DNA of 64,000 nt from G038396625 sp038396625 (GTDB lineage: Bacteria > Bacillota > Clostridia > Peptostreptococcales > Thermotaleaceae). The position numbers were made by a program, and so were the translations under genes. Shown piece by piece: positions 10,397 through 18,453 of the stretch. Under the pieces are notes generated by a model. It was not told where the DNA came from, did no database searches, and worked only from the letters and a program-made list of their open reading frames with translations. The number at the start of each line of letters is the position of its first letter. Position 1 is the stretch's first letter. The stretch lies in assembly GCA_038396625.1 (NCBI GenBank), contig CP121688.1, positions 2,914,001 to 2,978,000 on the forward strand, read 5' to 3'.

Positions 10397-11728
10397 TTAT
10401 CGTTTAAATCGTAATATTTGTTTTTGCAATGTCTCTGACATGAGGGCTAGGTTTTGAGCAATCGAAGCAATCTCTTCGATTGCTACCATCTGTTCCTGTG
10501 TTGCAGCAGAAGCTTGTTGTGTATTAAGGGTACTTTTTTCTGTAAGACTAGACACATTGCCCATGGCAACAGCTATTTCCTCTAATCCCATGGTCATCTG
10601 CTTCATCACGCCAGATGTTTTGTCTATATCTGCTGTGATTTGATCTATATCCCTATGTATTGCATCAAATGCTTTTCCTGTTTCTCCCACTGCAAGTGAC
10701 CCTTTTTCTACTACTTCTGATCCTTTGTTGATTAAGTCCACTGCCGTATTTGTTCCCTTCTGCACCTCATCAATTAATTGAACGATATGGGTAGCTGCAT
10801 CGCTGGATTCTTGTGCTAGCTTTCTTACTTCCTCTGCTACTACTGCAAAGCCTCTACCTGAATCTCCTGCTCGTGCAGCCTCTATGGCTGCATTTAAGGC
10901 CAATAAATGCGTTTGTTCTGCAATGCCTGTTATAATCTGGACAATATCGCCTATTTCTTTTGAATTTTTTCCTAGGGTTTGTGTTGCAGTAACAGATTCA
11001 TTCATTACCATTTGCACATTCTTCATTGTTTCAATTGCTTTCTGCACTGCTTGTCTTCCATTATCTACGGATATTTTTACATTTTTTCCAACTTCATTGG
11101 TTGTTTGTGCATTTTGAGCAATTTGTTTCATACTAGACGTCACTTCATTAACAATGTGGGTGGTCTCCTCCACAGATGCTGCTTCTTCTATGGCACCTTT
11201 GTTAAGGTCGTCTGCAATCTGTGCTATTTGTTCTGACATAGAGCTGGATTGTTGTGCAAAAGCGGCCATTTGTTGGGAAGATGTTCCTAATCTTTCGCCT
11301 GTATCTGCAATATGCTTGATTAGCTGACTTAAATTATCCACCATTTTATTAAAATTCGTCGCTAATATACCTAGTTCATCCAAAGAATGTATTTCGATTT
11401 TTTCCCCAAGATCTCCTTTTGCCCACTGATTGCTAATATGAATAATCTTGTTAAATCTTTTTAAGACTAGTCTATTATAGATCAGTATGATGATGCTAAC
11501 AGTTATAACGATACTTAAGGTTGTTGATAACGTTAGCCCAATGGCACCTCCTATTAAAGATACTTTTATTCCTACTTTCTGGGTAAGTTGATCCATGGTA
11601 TTGAGTATAAAGTTTACTGCTTGTCCAATCATAGAACTGAATAATTGAACCGTTACAATGGCCATGATTAATTTAAACTTTATGCTGTGTCTGAATTTTA
11701 CACAAATAAATTCTTTTTCTAGTGCCAT
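10397..11728 (-). CDS. Methyl-accepting chemotaxis protein with a minimal extracytoplasmic part
   Basis: Chemoreceptor signalling to CheA/CheW. 443 residues: two membrane segments near 17-38 and 52-78 joined by only about 13 residues, a HAMP domain at about 79-135, then a long MCP coiled coil with the conserved hairpin tip (LALNAAIEAARAGD near residues 278-291). With no room for an outside sensor domain, it must sense within the membrane or cytoplasm, or through a partner. The start is supported by GGAGAGG 7 bases upstream. Single gene between two terminators. The ligand cannot be inferred. Confidence 0.93.
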   Translation of the reverse strand: MALEKEFICVKFRHSIKFKLIMAIVTVQLFSSMIGQAVNFILNTMDQLTQKVGIKVSLIGGAIGLTLSTTLSIVITVSIIILIYNRLVLKRFNKIIHISNQWAKGDLGEKIEIHSLDELGILATNFNKMVDNLSQLIKHIADTGERLGTSSQQMAAFAQQSSSMSEQIAQIADDLNKGAIEEAASVEETTHIVNEVTSSMKQIAQNAQTTNEVGKNVKISVDNGRQAVQKAIETMKNVQMVMNESVTATQTLGKNSKEIGDIVQIITGIAEQTHLLALNAAIEAARAGDSGRGFAVVAEEVRKLAQESSDAATHIVQLIDEVQKGTNTAVDLINKGSEVVEKGSLAVGETGKAFDAIHRDIDQITADIDKTSGVMKQMTMGLEEIAVAMGNVSSLTEKSTLNTQQASAATQEQMVAIEEIASIAQNLALMSETLQKQILRFKR

Positions 11729-11882
11729 AAATTCCTCTCCTTTTTCTAATAAAAAGTTGCATCATGTAACAAGCCATACAATCATTGCATATACATACTA
11801 GTAATATTTTACCATATCCTATTACCAATATTTAAACCATCTAGGAAAAATACAGAAATTAGGTACAAAGTCTTATAATATT

Positions 11883-11927
11883 AAAGGGACGATTCATGAT
11901 TTTTTAAAATTCATTAACCGTCCCTTT
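11883..11927 (-). terminator. Terminator of the 2-oxoacid:ferredoxin oxidoreductase operon
   Basis: Inverted repeat AAAGGGACG...CGTCCCTTT around an AT-rich loop, just past the stop of the beta-subunit gene and before the receptor gene on the same strand. Confidence 0.65.
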
Positions 11928-11945
11928 GTCTTTACAGCTTTTCTT

Positions 11946-12887
11946 TTATTCTGCAGTCACACCGCATTTTCTAAGCAAATTTTGCCATCTTTTATCAACG
12001 TCCTTTTGTAGTTCTTCGATTAAATGCTTATTTTCAGGCTTAAATAAATGCTTAAATCTTCCTTGAGGCTTTAAAAATTCTTCGATAGGTAGTTTATTTT
12101 TAGGCATATAATTGAGTTTCCACACACCATCTTCTATTTCAAACAAAGGCCAGAAGCATGTATCCACAGCTAATTTACACATTTTCATCAAATCAGAAGC
12201 CTCATATCTCCATCCTCTTGGACAAGGAGCTAAAACATTTAAGAATGCTGGACCTTTTTTATATACTGCCTTTTCTGATTTTTGATGCATATCGCTAAAA
12301 TTTCCTAAAAATGTTGTTTGAGCAACATAGGGGATATTATGACTCACCATAATCTCCGTTAAATCTTTTCTAAATTGCTGTTTACCTGGAATTTCTATTC
12401 CTGCTGGCGTTGTTGTAGTATCTGCATATTTTGGGGTAGCCGAGGATCTTTGAATACCAGTATTCATATAAGCCCCGTTATCATAACATACATAGACCAT
12501 GTCATGACCCCTTTCCATAGCGCCAGAAAGGGATTGAAAGCCTATATCATAAGTACCACCGTCTCCTCCAAAGGCAATAAACTTATATTCTCCATCAAGC
12601 TTTCTTTTTCTCTTTAGCGCTTTATAGGCAGCTTCCATTCCCCCTACTGTTGCACCCGCATTTTCAAAGGCAGAATGTATAAAGGAATCCTTCCATGCTG
12701 TATAGGGATACATGAAGGTAGATACTTCAAGACATCCTGTTGCACAGCCAATCGCTGCTTTATCTTCTGGTTTTAATGCCCTTAACACTCCTCTAACTGC
12801 CACAGGAGCACCACAACCAGCACACATTCTATGACCACCCATCAGTCTTTCTGGTTTATTCATTTTTTCTTTAAAATTGTATGTCAT
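11946..12887 (-). CDS. porB: 2-oxoacid:ferredoxin oxidoreductase, beta subunit (TPP-binding)
   Basis: Catalytic TPP subunit of a four-subunit pyruvate-type 2-oxoacid:ferredoxin oxidoreductase, which interconverts a 2-oxoacid plus CoA with acyl-CoA, CO2 and reduced ferredoxin. TPP/Mg motif GDGGTYDIG is near residue 110. Cysteines in CAGCG and CATGCLE and a later APCPRG cysteine fit the proximal 4Fe-4S cluster. The ATG at 12887 is chosen because AGGAGG lies 8 bases upstream; a GTG nine bases earlier overlaps that RBS. Fourth gene of the operon. The preferred oxoacid cannot be read from sequence; the AUC T-box leader points to isoleucine metabolism. Confidence 0.9.
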   Translation of the reverse strand: MTYNFKEKMNKPERLMGGHRMCAGCGAPVAVRGVLRALKPEDKAAIGCATGCLEVSTFMYPYTAWKDSFIHSAFENAGATVGGMEAAYKALKRKRKLDGEYKFIAFGGDGGTYDIGFQSLSGAMERGHDMVYVCYDNGAYMNTGIQRSSATPKYADTTTTPAGIEIPGKQQFRKDLTEIMVSHNIPYVAQTTFLGNFSDMHQKSEKAVYKKGPAFLNVLAPCPRGWRYEASDLMKMCKLAVDTCFWPLFEIEDGVWKLNYMPKNKLPIEEFLKPQGRFKHLFKPENKHLIEELQKDVDKRWQNLLRKCGVTAE

Positions 12888-12899
12888 ATTGTACACCTC

Positions 12900-14081
12900 C
12901 TATTCTCTTACACCTAGATATCTATATGGATCCGTTACTTCTCCTGCTTCAATCCTCTCAAACAAGGAGCTGTAGATATCTCGAATATCTGTTGTCTTAA
13001 CATCTCTTCCCCCTAATCCATAGATATAATTAACAAGGATAGGTCTTTCTTTACAATCATATAGGCAAGATCTTATTTCAAAGAATAATGGTCCTCCAGC
13101 AGTGGAAAAACTCTCTGAGCGATCCATAACAGCAATGGCTTTCACATTTTTTAGTGCTTCTGCAATTTCATCTGCTGGAAAAGGTCTAAATACCCTTATC
13201 TTTAAAAGACCCACTTTTTTTCCTTCTTTTCTCATTTCATCAATGGCTGCCTTAGCAGTACCTGCTGCTGAACTGATTACTACAATTGCGGCTTCCGCAT
13301 CCTCCATCCTATATTCTTCAAACAATCCATATTTTCTTCCTGATATATTTTCGTAATCTTTTGCTACTTTCAATATCACAGCTTTTGCATTTTTCATTGC
13401 TTCTGCCTGTTGTCTTTTATGTTCCATATAATAGGACTCTGTATCATATGGCCCCATAGCTATGGGCTCATTGGGATTAAGCAAGTAATGCTCAGGGATA
13501 TATTCGCCAACAAAGCCCTTCACTTTATCATCTTCCACAAGTTCAATATTTTCAACACCATGGCTTGTAATAAATCCATCTTGGCATACCATTACAGGTA
13601 ATTGAACTTCCCTATGCTCACCAATTTTTACAGCTTGTATAAAATTATCATAGGCTTCTTGATTATTTTCACTGTATATTTGAATCCACCCTGAATCCCT
13701 AGCTCCCATTGAATCACTGTGATCTGCATTGATATTAATAGGACCTGATAAGGCTCTGTTTACACATGCTAGCGTGATAGGAAGTCTTGAGGAGGCTGCA
13801 ATATATAGCACCTCCCACATAAGACCAAGCCCGCAGGAGGATGTGGCTGTCATTGTTCTAGCTCCTGCAGCTTGGGAACCTATACATGCTGACATGGCAC
13901 TATGTTCAGATTCTACTGGAACAAACTCCGTGTCTACTTCTCCATCGGCTACAAATTTTGAAAAATACTGTGGTATTTCTGTCGATGGCGTGATTGGAAA
14001 TGCCGCTACCACATCAGGATTTATTTGCTTCATCGCAAGGGCAATTGCTTCATTGCCTGATAGTCGTTCTCTTATCGCCAT
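12900..14081 (-). CDS. porA: 2-oxoacid:ferredoxin oxidoreductase, alpha subunit
   Basis: Pyrimidine-binding and transketolase-like core subunit, 393 residues. The N-terminal region has the PorA-type GNEAIALAM and FPITPSTEI segments (Thr of PITPST contacts substrate or TPP in PFOR structures). The TATSSCGLGLM segment follows, and the GLGGRD motif is near the C-terminus. Gap to porB is about 12 bases. It resembles the pyruvate/2-oxobutyrate branch more than the indolepyruvate branch, since the latter has a fused ferredoxin tail; this is a judgement by eye. Confidence 0.9.
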   Translation of the reverse strand: MAIRERLSGNEAIALAMKQINPDVVAAFPITPSTEIPQYFSKFVADGEVDTEFVPVESEHSAMSACIGSQAAGARTMTATSSCGLGLMWEVLYIAASSRLPITLACVNRALSGPININADHSDSMGARDSGWIQIYSENNQEAYDNFIQAVKIGEHREVQLPVMVCQDGFITSHGVENIELVEDDKVKGFVGEYIPEHYLLNPNEPIAMGPYDTESYYMEHKRQQAEAMKNAKAVILKVAKDYENISGRKYGLFEEYRMEDAEAAIVVISSAAGTAKAAIDEMRKEGKKVGLLKIRVFRPFPADEIAEALKNVKAIAVMDRSESFSTAGGPLFFEIRSCLYDCKERPILVNYIYGLGGRDVKTTDIRDIYSSLFERIEAGEVTDPYRYLGVRE

Positions 14082-14096
14082 TTTTATCCCCCCCTA

Positions 14097-14393
14097 TTAT
14101 TCCTCTATCATTTCTATTGCATCAAAAGGACATACTTTCATACAAACGCCACAGCCTTTACAGTGGTCATAGTCAAATGCTGATCTTTTTTCATCTTCAA
14201 CAGGTATGGAACTATCTGGACAAACCGGAGTACATAATAAACATTGCTTGCATTTATCCTCAATAAAAACAGGCTTCATGGTTCTCCAGTCCCCTGTATT
14301 AAAATATTGCGAAGTACCAGATTCATAGATTGTTCCCCCAGGAGTTATATCCTTCCAAGATATACTTGGGTTTATTGTCATCTTTTTATCCAT
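14097..14393 (-). CDS. porD: 2-oxoacid:ferredoxin oxidoreductase, delta subunit (2[4Fe-4S] ferredoxin)
   Basis: 98-residue ferredoxin-like subunit passing electrons from the TPP site to free ferredoxin. Two cluster motifs are visible: CKQCLLCTPVCP near residue 47 and CKGCGVCMKVCP near 77. The N-terminal 40 residues carry the PorD-type WRTMKPV segment. RBS GGAGG is 8 bases upstream of the ATG. It starts 3 bases after porC ends. Confidence 0.92.
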   Translation of the reverse strand: MDKKMTINPSISWKDITPGGTIYESGTSQYFNTGDWRTMKPVFIEDKCKQCLLCTPVCPDSSIPVEDEKRSAFDYDHCKGCGVCMKVCPFDAIEMIEE

Positions 14394-14396
14394 TCC

Positions 14397-14966
14397 CTAC
14401 ACCTCCATCCACGCTCTTTTAAGGGCATTCATATTCCCTTCAATCACTTCAGGTTTAGACGAAAATTTATGTTCGAAAGAATTTTTCATTTCATTTATAA
14501 ATTTTTCTTCTTCCATAATACCGCTTACCTTTACAACTGCACCTAACATAGGGGTATTGGGAAAATTCTTTCCGAGTGTCTCTGTTGATATTTTTCTTGC
14601 ATCAATTGTATAAACCTTACCCTTATAATCCTTTAAATACTCTTTTATTTCTTCAATCGATTTATTGGTGTTTATAACAATGCCACCTTCTTCTTTTAGT
14701 CCCTTTACAACGTCGATTGTGGATAGTAAGGTTTCATCCACCACAACCACATAGTCTGGCTCATAAATATTTGAATGTATTGTGATTTTCTCATCACTGA
14801 TTCTGTTATAGGCAGTAATTGGTGCACCCATTCTTTCAGGTCCATACTCTGGAAAACCTTGAATATATTTTCCTGTACTGAAGGCAACATCTGCCAATAG
14901 CAATGCTGCTGTTTTTGCTCCCTGTCCTCCACGGCCATGCCATCTTATTTCCACCATTTTTTTCAT
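14397..14966 (-). CDS. porC: 2-oxoacid:ferredoxin oxidoreductase, gamma subunit
   Basis: 189-residue gamma subunit, the CoA-side domain of the POR/VOR complex. The RWHGRGGQGAKTAA start and GPERMGAPI segment are diagnostic. First gene after the T-box leader, with RBS GGAGG. Operon order gamma-delta-alpha-beta is the classic four-subunit arrangement of anaerobes. Confidence 0.92.
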   Translation of the reverse strand: MKKMVEIRWHGRGGQGAKTAALLLADVAFSTGKYIQGFPEYGPERMGAPITAYNRISDEKITIHSNIYEPDYVVVVDETLLSTIDVVKGLKEEGGIVINTNKSIEEIKEYLKDYKGKVYTIDARKISTETLGKNFPNTPMLGAVVKVSGIMEEEKFINEMKNSFEHKFSSKPEVIEGNMNALKRAWMEV

Positions 14967-15078
14967 TTCCTATCCTCCATTTCATCTACATGATCTAATC
15001 TTTTTTGTATGAATGATCTTTATCTCTCATCCATTTTCTTAAATCATCCATCTCCTCCTTTTTTATTTTTAGAATATT

Positions 15079-15358
15079 AAAAACCCGCCCTTGAATTCAT
15101 TCAAGGACGGGTTTTATCCGCGATACCACCTTAATTGTAACTAAAAATAGCTACCTCTCTTTCGGTTCCAACAAACCTAAGCCTTTTAACGGGGCTAATC
15201 GTTATCCTTTAATAGTAACATACTTTTACTTTCGAGGATAAAGCTCAAGAGTGATTTGTATTTTAACAGCAGTATCGGTTTCCAGCAAACACCGACTCTC
15301 TGTGACTACTTAAGATAAAATACCCTTCTCCTTCGTCGCCATATGTTTATTAACAACT
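15079..15358 (-). ncRNA. T-box leader (specifier AUC, isoleucine) upstream of porCDAB
   Basis: On the minus strand a T-box sequence (AGGTGGTATCGCG, 15119-15131) precedes a strong terminator hairpin at 15081-15114 with a T-tract. Stem I includes AGAGAG and a CTCTTGAGC strand at about 15244-15252. Aligned by hand with the well-known B. subtilis glyQS leader (codon, then A, then UUCUUGAGC), the codon here is AUC followed by A, complement at 15253-15255. Low charged tRNA-Ile would therefore cause read-through into porC. The T-box call is very firm; the specifier rests on a hand alignment. Confidence 0.9.
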
Positions 15359-15365
15359 AATTTGA

Positions 15366-15394
15366 ATTGTAACAATATTTGTACTAGTTGTCAA
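15366..15394 (-). promoter_or_regulatory. Sigma-A promoter of the T-box/por operon
   Basis: Minus strand: TTGACA (15389-15394), 17-base spacer, TACAAT (15366-15371). Near-consensus; transcription would start near 15359 and run straight into T-box stem I. Confidence 0.8.
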
Positions 15395-15415
15395 TTACTA
15401 ATTTTAAAAAAGCAA

Positions 15416-15464
15416 TTGACAGAAAAAATAAAACAAACTAAAATAATGTTTAAATAATGTTTTA
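15416..15464 (+). promoter_or_regulatory. Promoter and IclR-like operator of the aminotransferase gene
   Basis: TTGACA (15416-15421), 17-base spacer, TAAAAT (15439-15444). Six bases after the -10 begins TTAAATAATGTTTTA (15450-15464), a degenerate match to the palindrome found at the same position in the arginase promoter. The two promoters align without gaps over more than 50 bases. It is divergent from the por promoter, with only about 20 bases between the -35 boxes. Confidence 0.65.
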
Positions 15465-15563
15465 TTTTTAAATATAGTGACAAAATTCTATTCAAAAAAC
15501 TTTTATTACACTACTTATTGTAACTGCATGAAACTGATCAAATATGAAAAGAGGAATCCTATA

Positions 15564-16727
15564 ATGAAACATAAATACATTGCCAAGAGATATTGGAAAG
15601 ATATTACTACACCCATGGGTCAATCAGATGTACTCGCACAGCAGTATAACGATGTCATTGATTTAAGCCTTGGGGACCCTGATTTAATTACAGATAATAT
15701 CATTATTGAAAATGCAATGAATGATGCAAAATTAGGCCATACAAAATATACGGACTTTAGGGGCGATAGAGAGCTTAGGGATGAAATCAGAAAATATTAC
15801 AAGGAAGAACATAATATCGTATTTAATGATGAAGAAGTAATGGTCGTTACTAGTGGATGCTTAGCTATGTATCTTGCGTTAGAAGCAATCATAGATGATG
15901 GGGATGAAGTCATCATTCATCAGCCAGGCTTTACACCTTATCCACAGCAGATTGAACTTGCAAGAGGTGTATCAGTGGTTTTAGATACTTATGAAAAAGA
16001 TGATTTTCAAATAAATACAAATAGATTAGAAGGATTAATAACAGAAAGAACAAAGGCAATCATTATCAATTCTCCCAATAATCCTACTGGTACTTGTTTT
16101 ACTAGGGAAACACTTGAAAACATTGCTGCTATTGCAAAAAAATATGACCTTATTATCATAGCCGACGATATCTATGGGCTATATAGTTTCAAAGAGCCCT
16201 TTATTCCAATCGTAACCTTAGAAGAGATGAAACAAAGAACGATTACCATTAATAGCTTCTCAAAGGATTTTACAATGACTGGATGGCGAATCGGTCATAT
16301 TTTAGCCCCAGATTTTATTATAAAAACTATACAACAAATTAATGAAAATCTAGTATTTACAGCACCATCTATATCCCAAAGGGGAGCTATTTATGCTTTA
16401 AGGCATCGTAAGGAAATACAGCCAAAAATGTTAGAAGAATATAAAAAGAGAGTTTTCTATGCAGCAGATTTTATTAATAAAATACCCAATATGTCTGTGC
16501 TACCACCAAAGGGGACCTTTTATTTGTTTGTAAATATTAAAAAAACAGGACTTTCATCTGTTGAAATTAGTAATCGCATACTAAACGAAGCCCATGTTCT
16601 CACACTCCCAGGAATAGCCTTTGGAGATTGTGGTGAAGGCTACATTCGTATCGCATGCACTTGTACAATTAATAAGTTAAAGAATGCTTTTGAACGCATT
16701 GCAAAAATGGATATTTTCAAAGCTTAA
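15564..16727 (+). CDS. Class I/II PLP-dependent aminotransferase
   Basis: Fold-type I aminotransferase. The SLGDPDL motif, NSPNNPTG segment, ADDIYG and the PLP lysine in NSFSKDF (about residue 234) are all present. The start at 15564 is preferred (GAGG 9 bases upstream, 387 residues, normal length); an upstream GTG at 15477 would add 29 unusual residues. Probable co-regulation with the nearby arginase suggests an amino donor tied to arginine/ornithine or a related amino acid, but the substrate cannot be read from sequence. Confidence 0.88.
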   Translation: MKHKYIAKRYWKDITTPMGQSDVLAQQYNDVIDLSLGDPDLITDNIIIENAMNDAKLGHTKYTDFRGDRELRDEIRKYYKEEHNIVFNDEEVMVVTSGCLAMYLALEAIIDDGDEVIIHQPGFTPYPQQIELARGVSVVLDTYEKDDFQINTNRLEGLITERTKAIIINSPNNPTGTCFTRETLENIAAIAKKYDLIIIADDIYGLYSFKEPFIPIVTLEEMKQRTITINSFSKDFTMTGWRIGHILAPDFIIKTIQQINENLVFTAPSISQRGAIYALRHRKEIQPKMLEEYKKRVFYAADFINKIPNMSVLPPKGTFYLFVNIKKTGLSSVEISNRILNEAHVLTLPGIAFGDCGEGYIRIACTCTINKLKNAFERIAKMDIFKA

Positions 16728-16750
16728 GATGGTATAGGCTTATAAGAATA

Positions 16751-16796
16751 GGGATACTTACTCAAGTAGATTTTACTTGAAAAGTATCCCTTTTTT
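16751..16796 (+). terminator. Terminator after the aminotransferase gene
   Basis: GGGATACTT...AAGTATCCC with a second inner stem (CAAGTA/TACTTG) and a TTTTTT run. Confidence 0.8.
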
Positions 16797-16888
16797 AGTT
16801 CATTCCATCTAGGATTTTGGGTCATTTAAGTTCATCGTAATCTTATTGTAATTGTTGCACCGATAACAGGAACCACTTATGACATCCC

Positions 16889-17380
16889 TTAATATTTCTC
16901 TCCCAAACACAGTAAATTGTTCAATTCTAATTCCATAAATACCGCCCCTTCAATGGGATTATATGTATAAGGTTCAATTTGTTGAAATCCCAAATTCTCA
17001 TAAAGTTTCACGGCTTCTTTCATGGTATTAATTGTGTCCAAACGCATATATCTATATCCCATCTTATATGCCTCTTTAATAATTCTCTCTGCTAAGCCTT
17101 TCCCTACGTTCCTCCCTCTAAATTCTGGTCGTACATATAACCTTTTCATTTCGCAAATATCCTTATCAATTTTCCTTAATCCAACACAGCCTGCAGCTTC
17201 ATTTTCAAGTATCGCTAAAACTAAAGCGCCATTTGGCAAGCTATATTCCCCCGGTAGGTCAGAAAGTTCTTTGTGAAAGTTTTGAAAATCTAAATCAAAG
17301 TCAAGAGAATTTGCATATTCTTCAAATAATTTGCGAATCAATAATACATTCTCTTTATGTTTTGCTTGTATAAAGATCAA
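16889..17380 (-). CDS. GNAT-family N-acetyltransferase
   Basis: 163 residues with the GNAT acetyl-CoA loop RPEFRGRNVGKGL (near residue 93) and the C-terminal LYENLGF strand. Probable acetyl transfer to a small-molecule amine; substrate unknown. The start is a TTG with GGGG about 7 bases upstream. It lies tail-to-tail with the aminotransferase gene and its start abuts a decayed germination-receptor gene. Confidence 0.8.
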   Translation of the reverse strand: MIFIQAKHKENVLLIRKLFEEYANSLDFDLDFQNFHKELSDLPGEYSLPNGALVLAILENEAAGCVGLRKIDKDICEMKRLYVRPEFRGRNVGKGLAERIIKEAYKMGYRYMRLDTINTMKEAVKLYENLGFQQIEPYTYNPIEGAVFMELELNNLLCLGEKY

Positions 17381-17489
17381 TCCTTTACCCCTTCTTTCAT
17401 TTTTATTTTTACTACTATACGCTGTTATTTTGATACTATTTTTATTCTTTATTATACTTATTGTTGTTCAAAAAAACAAGGAACACAAA

Positions 17490-18062
17490 CTATACGATTA
17501 TCGCAAAACAGTTCTTGCTGTAGTGAGCTTTCACCCTGATATTCTTCCGCCTCAATATGTTTTAGCTTTAGCAACTTCAAGGGTGACAGTTCCTGCCAAT
17601 GCATTTTTAGAAGCTACCCTTATGGAAATTGTAGCAGAAATGCTCCGAAAAGCCAGCATAAGGCTTCCTAAACAAATTGGTCCTGCTATTGGGATTGTAG
17701 GTACTATCGTTATTGGTCAAGCAGCTGTTGGTGTTGGACTTGTCCGTCCCCTGATGGCCATTATTATATCCTTGGCTACTATGAGTTCTTTTGCATCACC
17801 TGATTATACGATTATGAATCCTATTTGCTTATTGAAGTTTGTGCTGCTCATAATAACCGGTGGCTTTGAATTATTTGGTTTTATGATGGGTTTTATCTTG
17901 ATTACAGTTCATCTAATCTCACTTACAAACTTCGGCGTACCTTATATTACACCCATTGCTCCACTTGATTTTAAAGATTTAAAAGGTTATCTTCTAAGTG
18001 ATATTACTTTATCTAAAAAAAGACCTGAATTTTTAAATACACGAGATAAGACAAGACAATAA
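17490..18062 (+). pseudogene. Remnant of a GerA-family spore germination receptor subunit (C-terminal part)
   Basis: The translated segment matches the C-terminal membrane region of GerAA-type receptors: SFHPDILPPQ, then RLPKQIGPAIGIVG, IGQAAVGVGLV and FGVPYITPIAPL at the family spacing. Only about the last 190 of roughly 500 residues remain. The same frame continues upstream to 17331, but that part is unrelated low-complexity sequence and no RBS is visible. It is read as a 5'-deleted gene; it supports a spore-forming ancestor. Confidence 0.8.
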
Positions 18063-18064
18063 AT

Positions 18065-18133
18065 TTAATATCTCCCACTATCAATAAAGCCTTTTGTTAG
18101 TGTACTATTACAATAAGGACATACTTGTTTCAT
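18065..18133 (-). pseudogene. Truncated zinc-ribbon protein start (22 codons)
   Basis: An ATG with GGAGG 10 bases upstream begins MKQVCPYCNSTLTKGFI and stops after 22 residues. The CPYC start followed by a GFI/GYI segment resembles the beginning of small DUF6487-like zinc-ribbon proteins of Firmicutes, which are about 70 residues. Probably the surviving 5' end of such a gene. Confidence 0.4.
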
Positions 18134-18245
18134 ACGGCTTTTCCCTCCAATAAGATTCTCTTTTTAAAACTAGCAGCATCATGATCACTCGTATAAAATA
18201 CTTACCCATTTACGGATCCCTTATTGCAAATGCTTTAAAAATTAA

Positions 18246-18294
18246 TTGACAGAAAATATGAAATGAGCTACAATAACATTGAAACATCGTTTCA
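18246..18294 (+). promoter_or_regulatory. Promoter and IclR-type operator of the arginase gene
   Basis: TTGACA (18246-18251), 17-base spacer, TACAAT (18269-18274), then the palindrome TGAAACATCGTTTCA (18280-18294) over the expected start site. The palindrome has the TGAAAC-N3-GTTTCA form known for IclR-family proteins such as KdgR. An IclR-family gene lies 1.1 kb away, making it the likely regulator (inference). About 160 bases separate this from the arginase ATG. Confidence 0.75.
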
Positions 18295-18453
18295 TTTAGG
18301 TGGCATTAAAGCACTCCTCCAGTAAAATATTCAGGTTAATGAAATGCAAATGCACTCCCAAGAGATATTGAAAGAATGCTTTGGAATACATTGTCAATAT
18401 ACCTGTTTTTAAAGTTTGAGATAATATAAATCTACAAGGAGAGGAATACTTAT

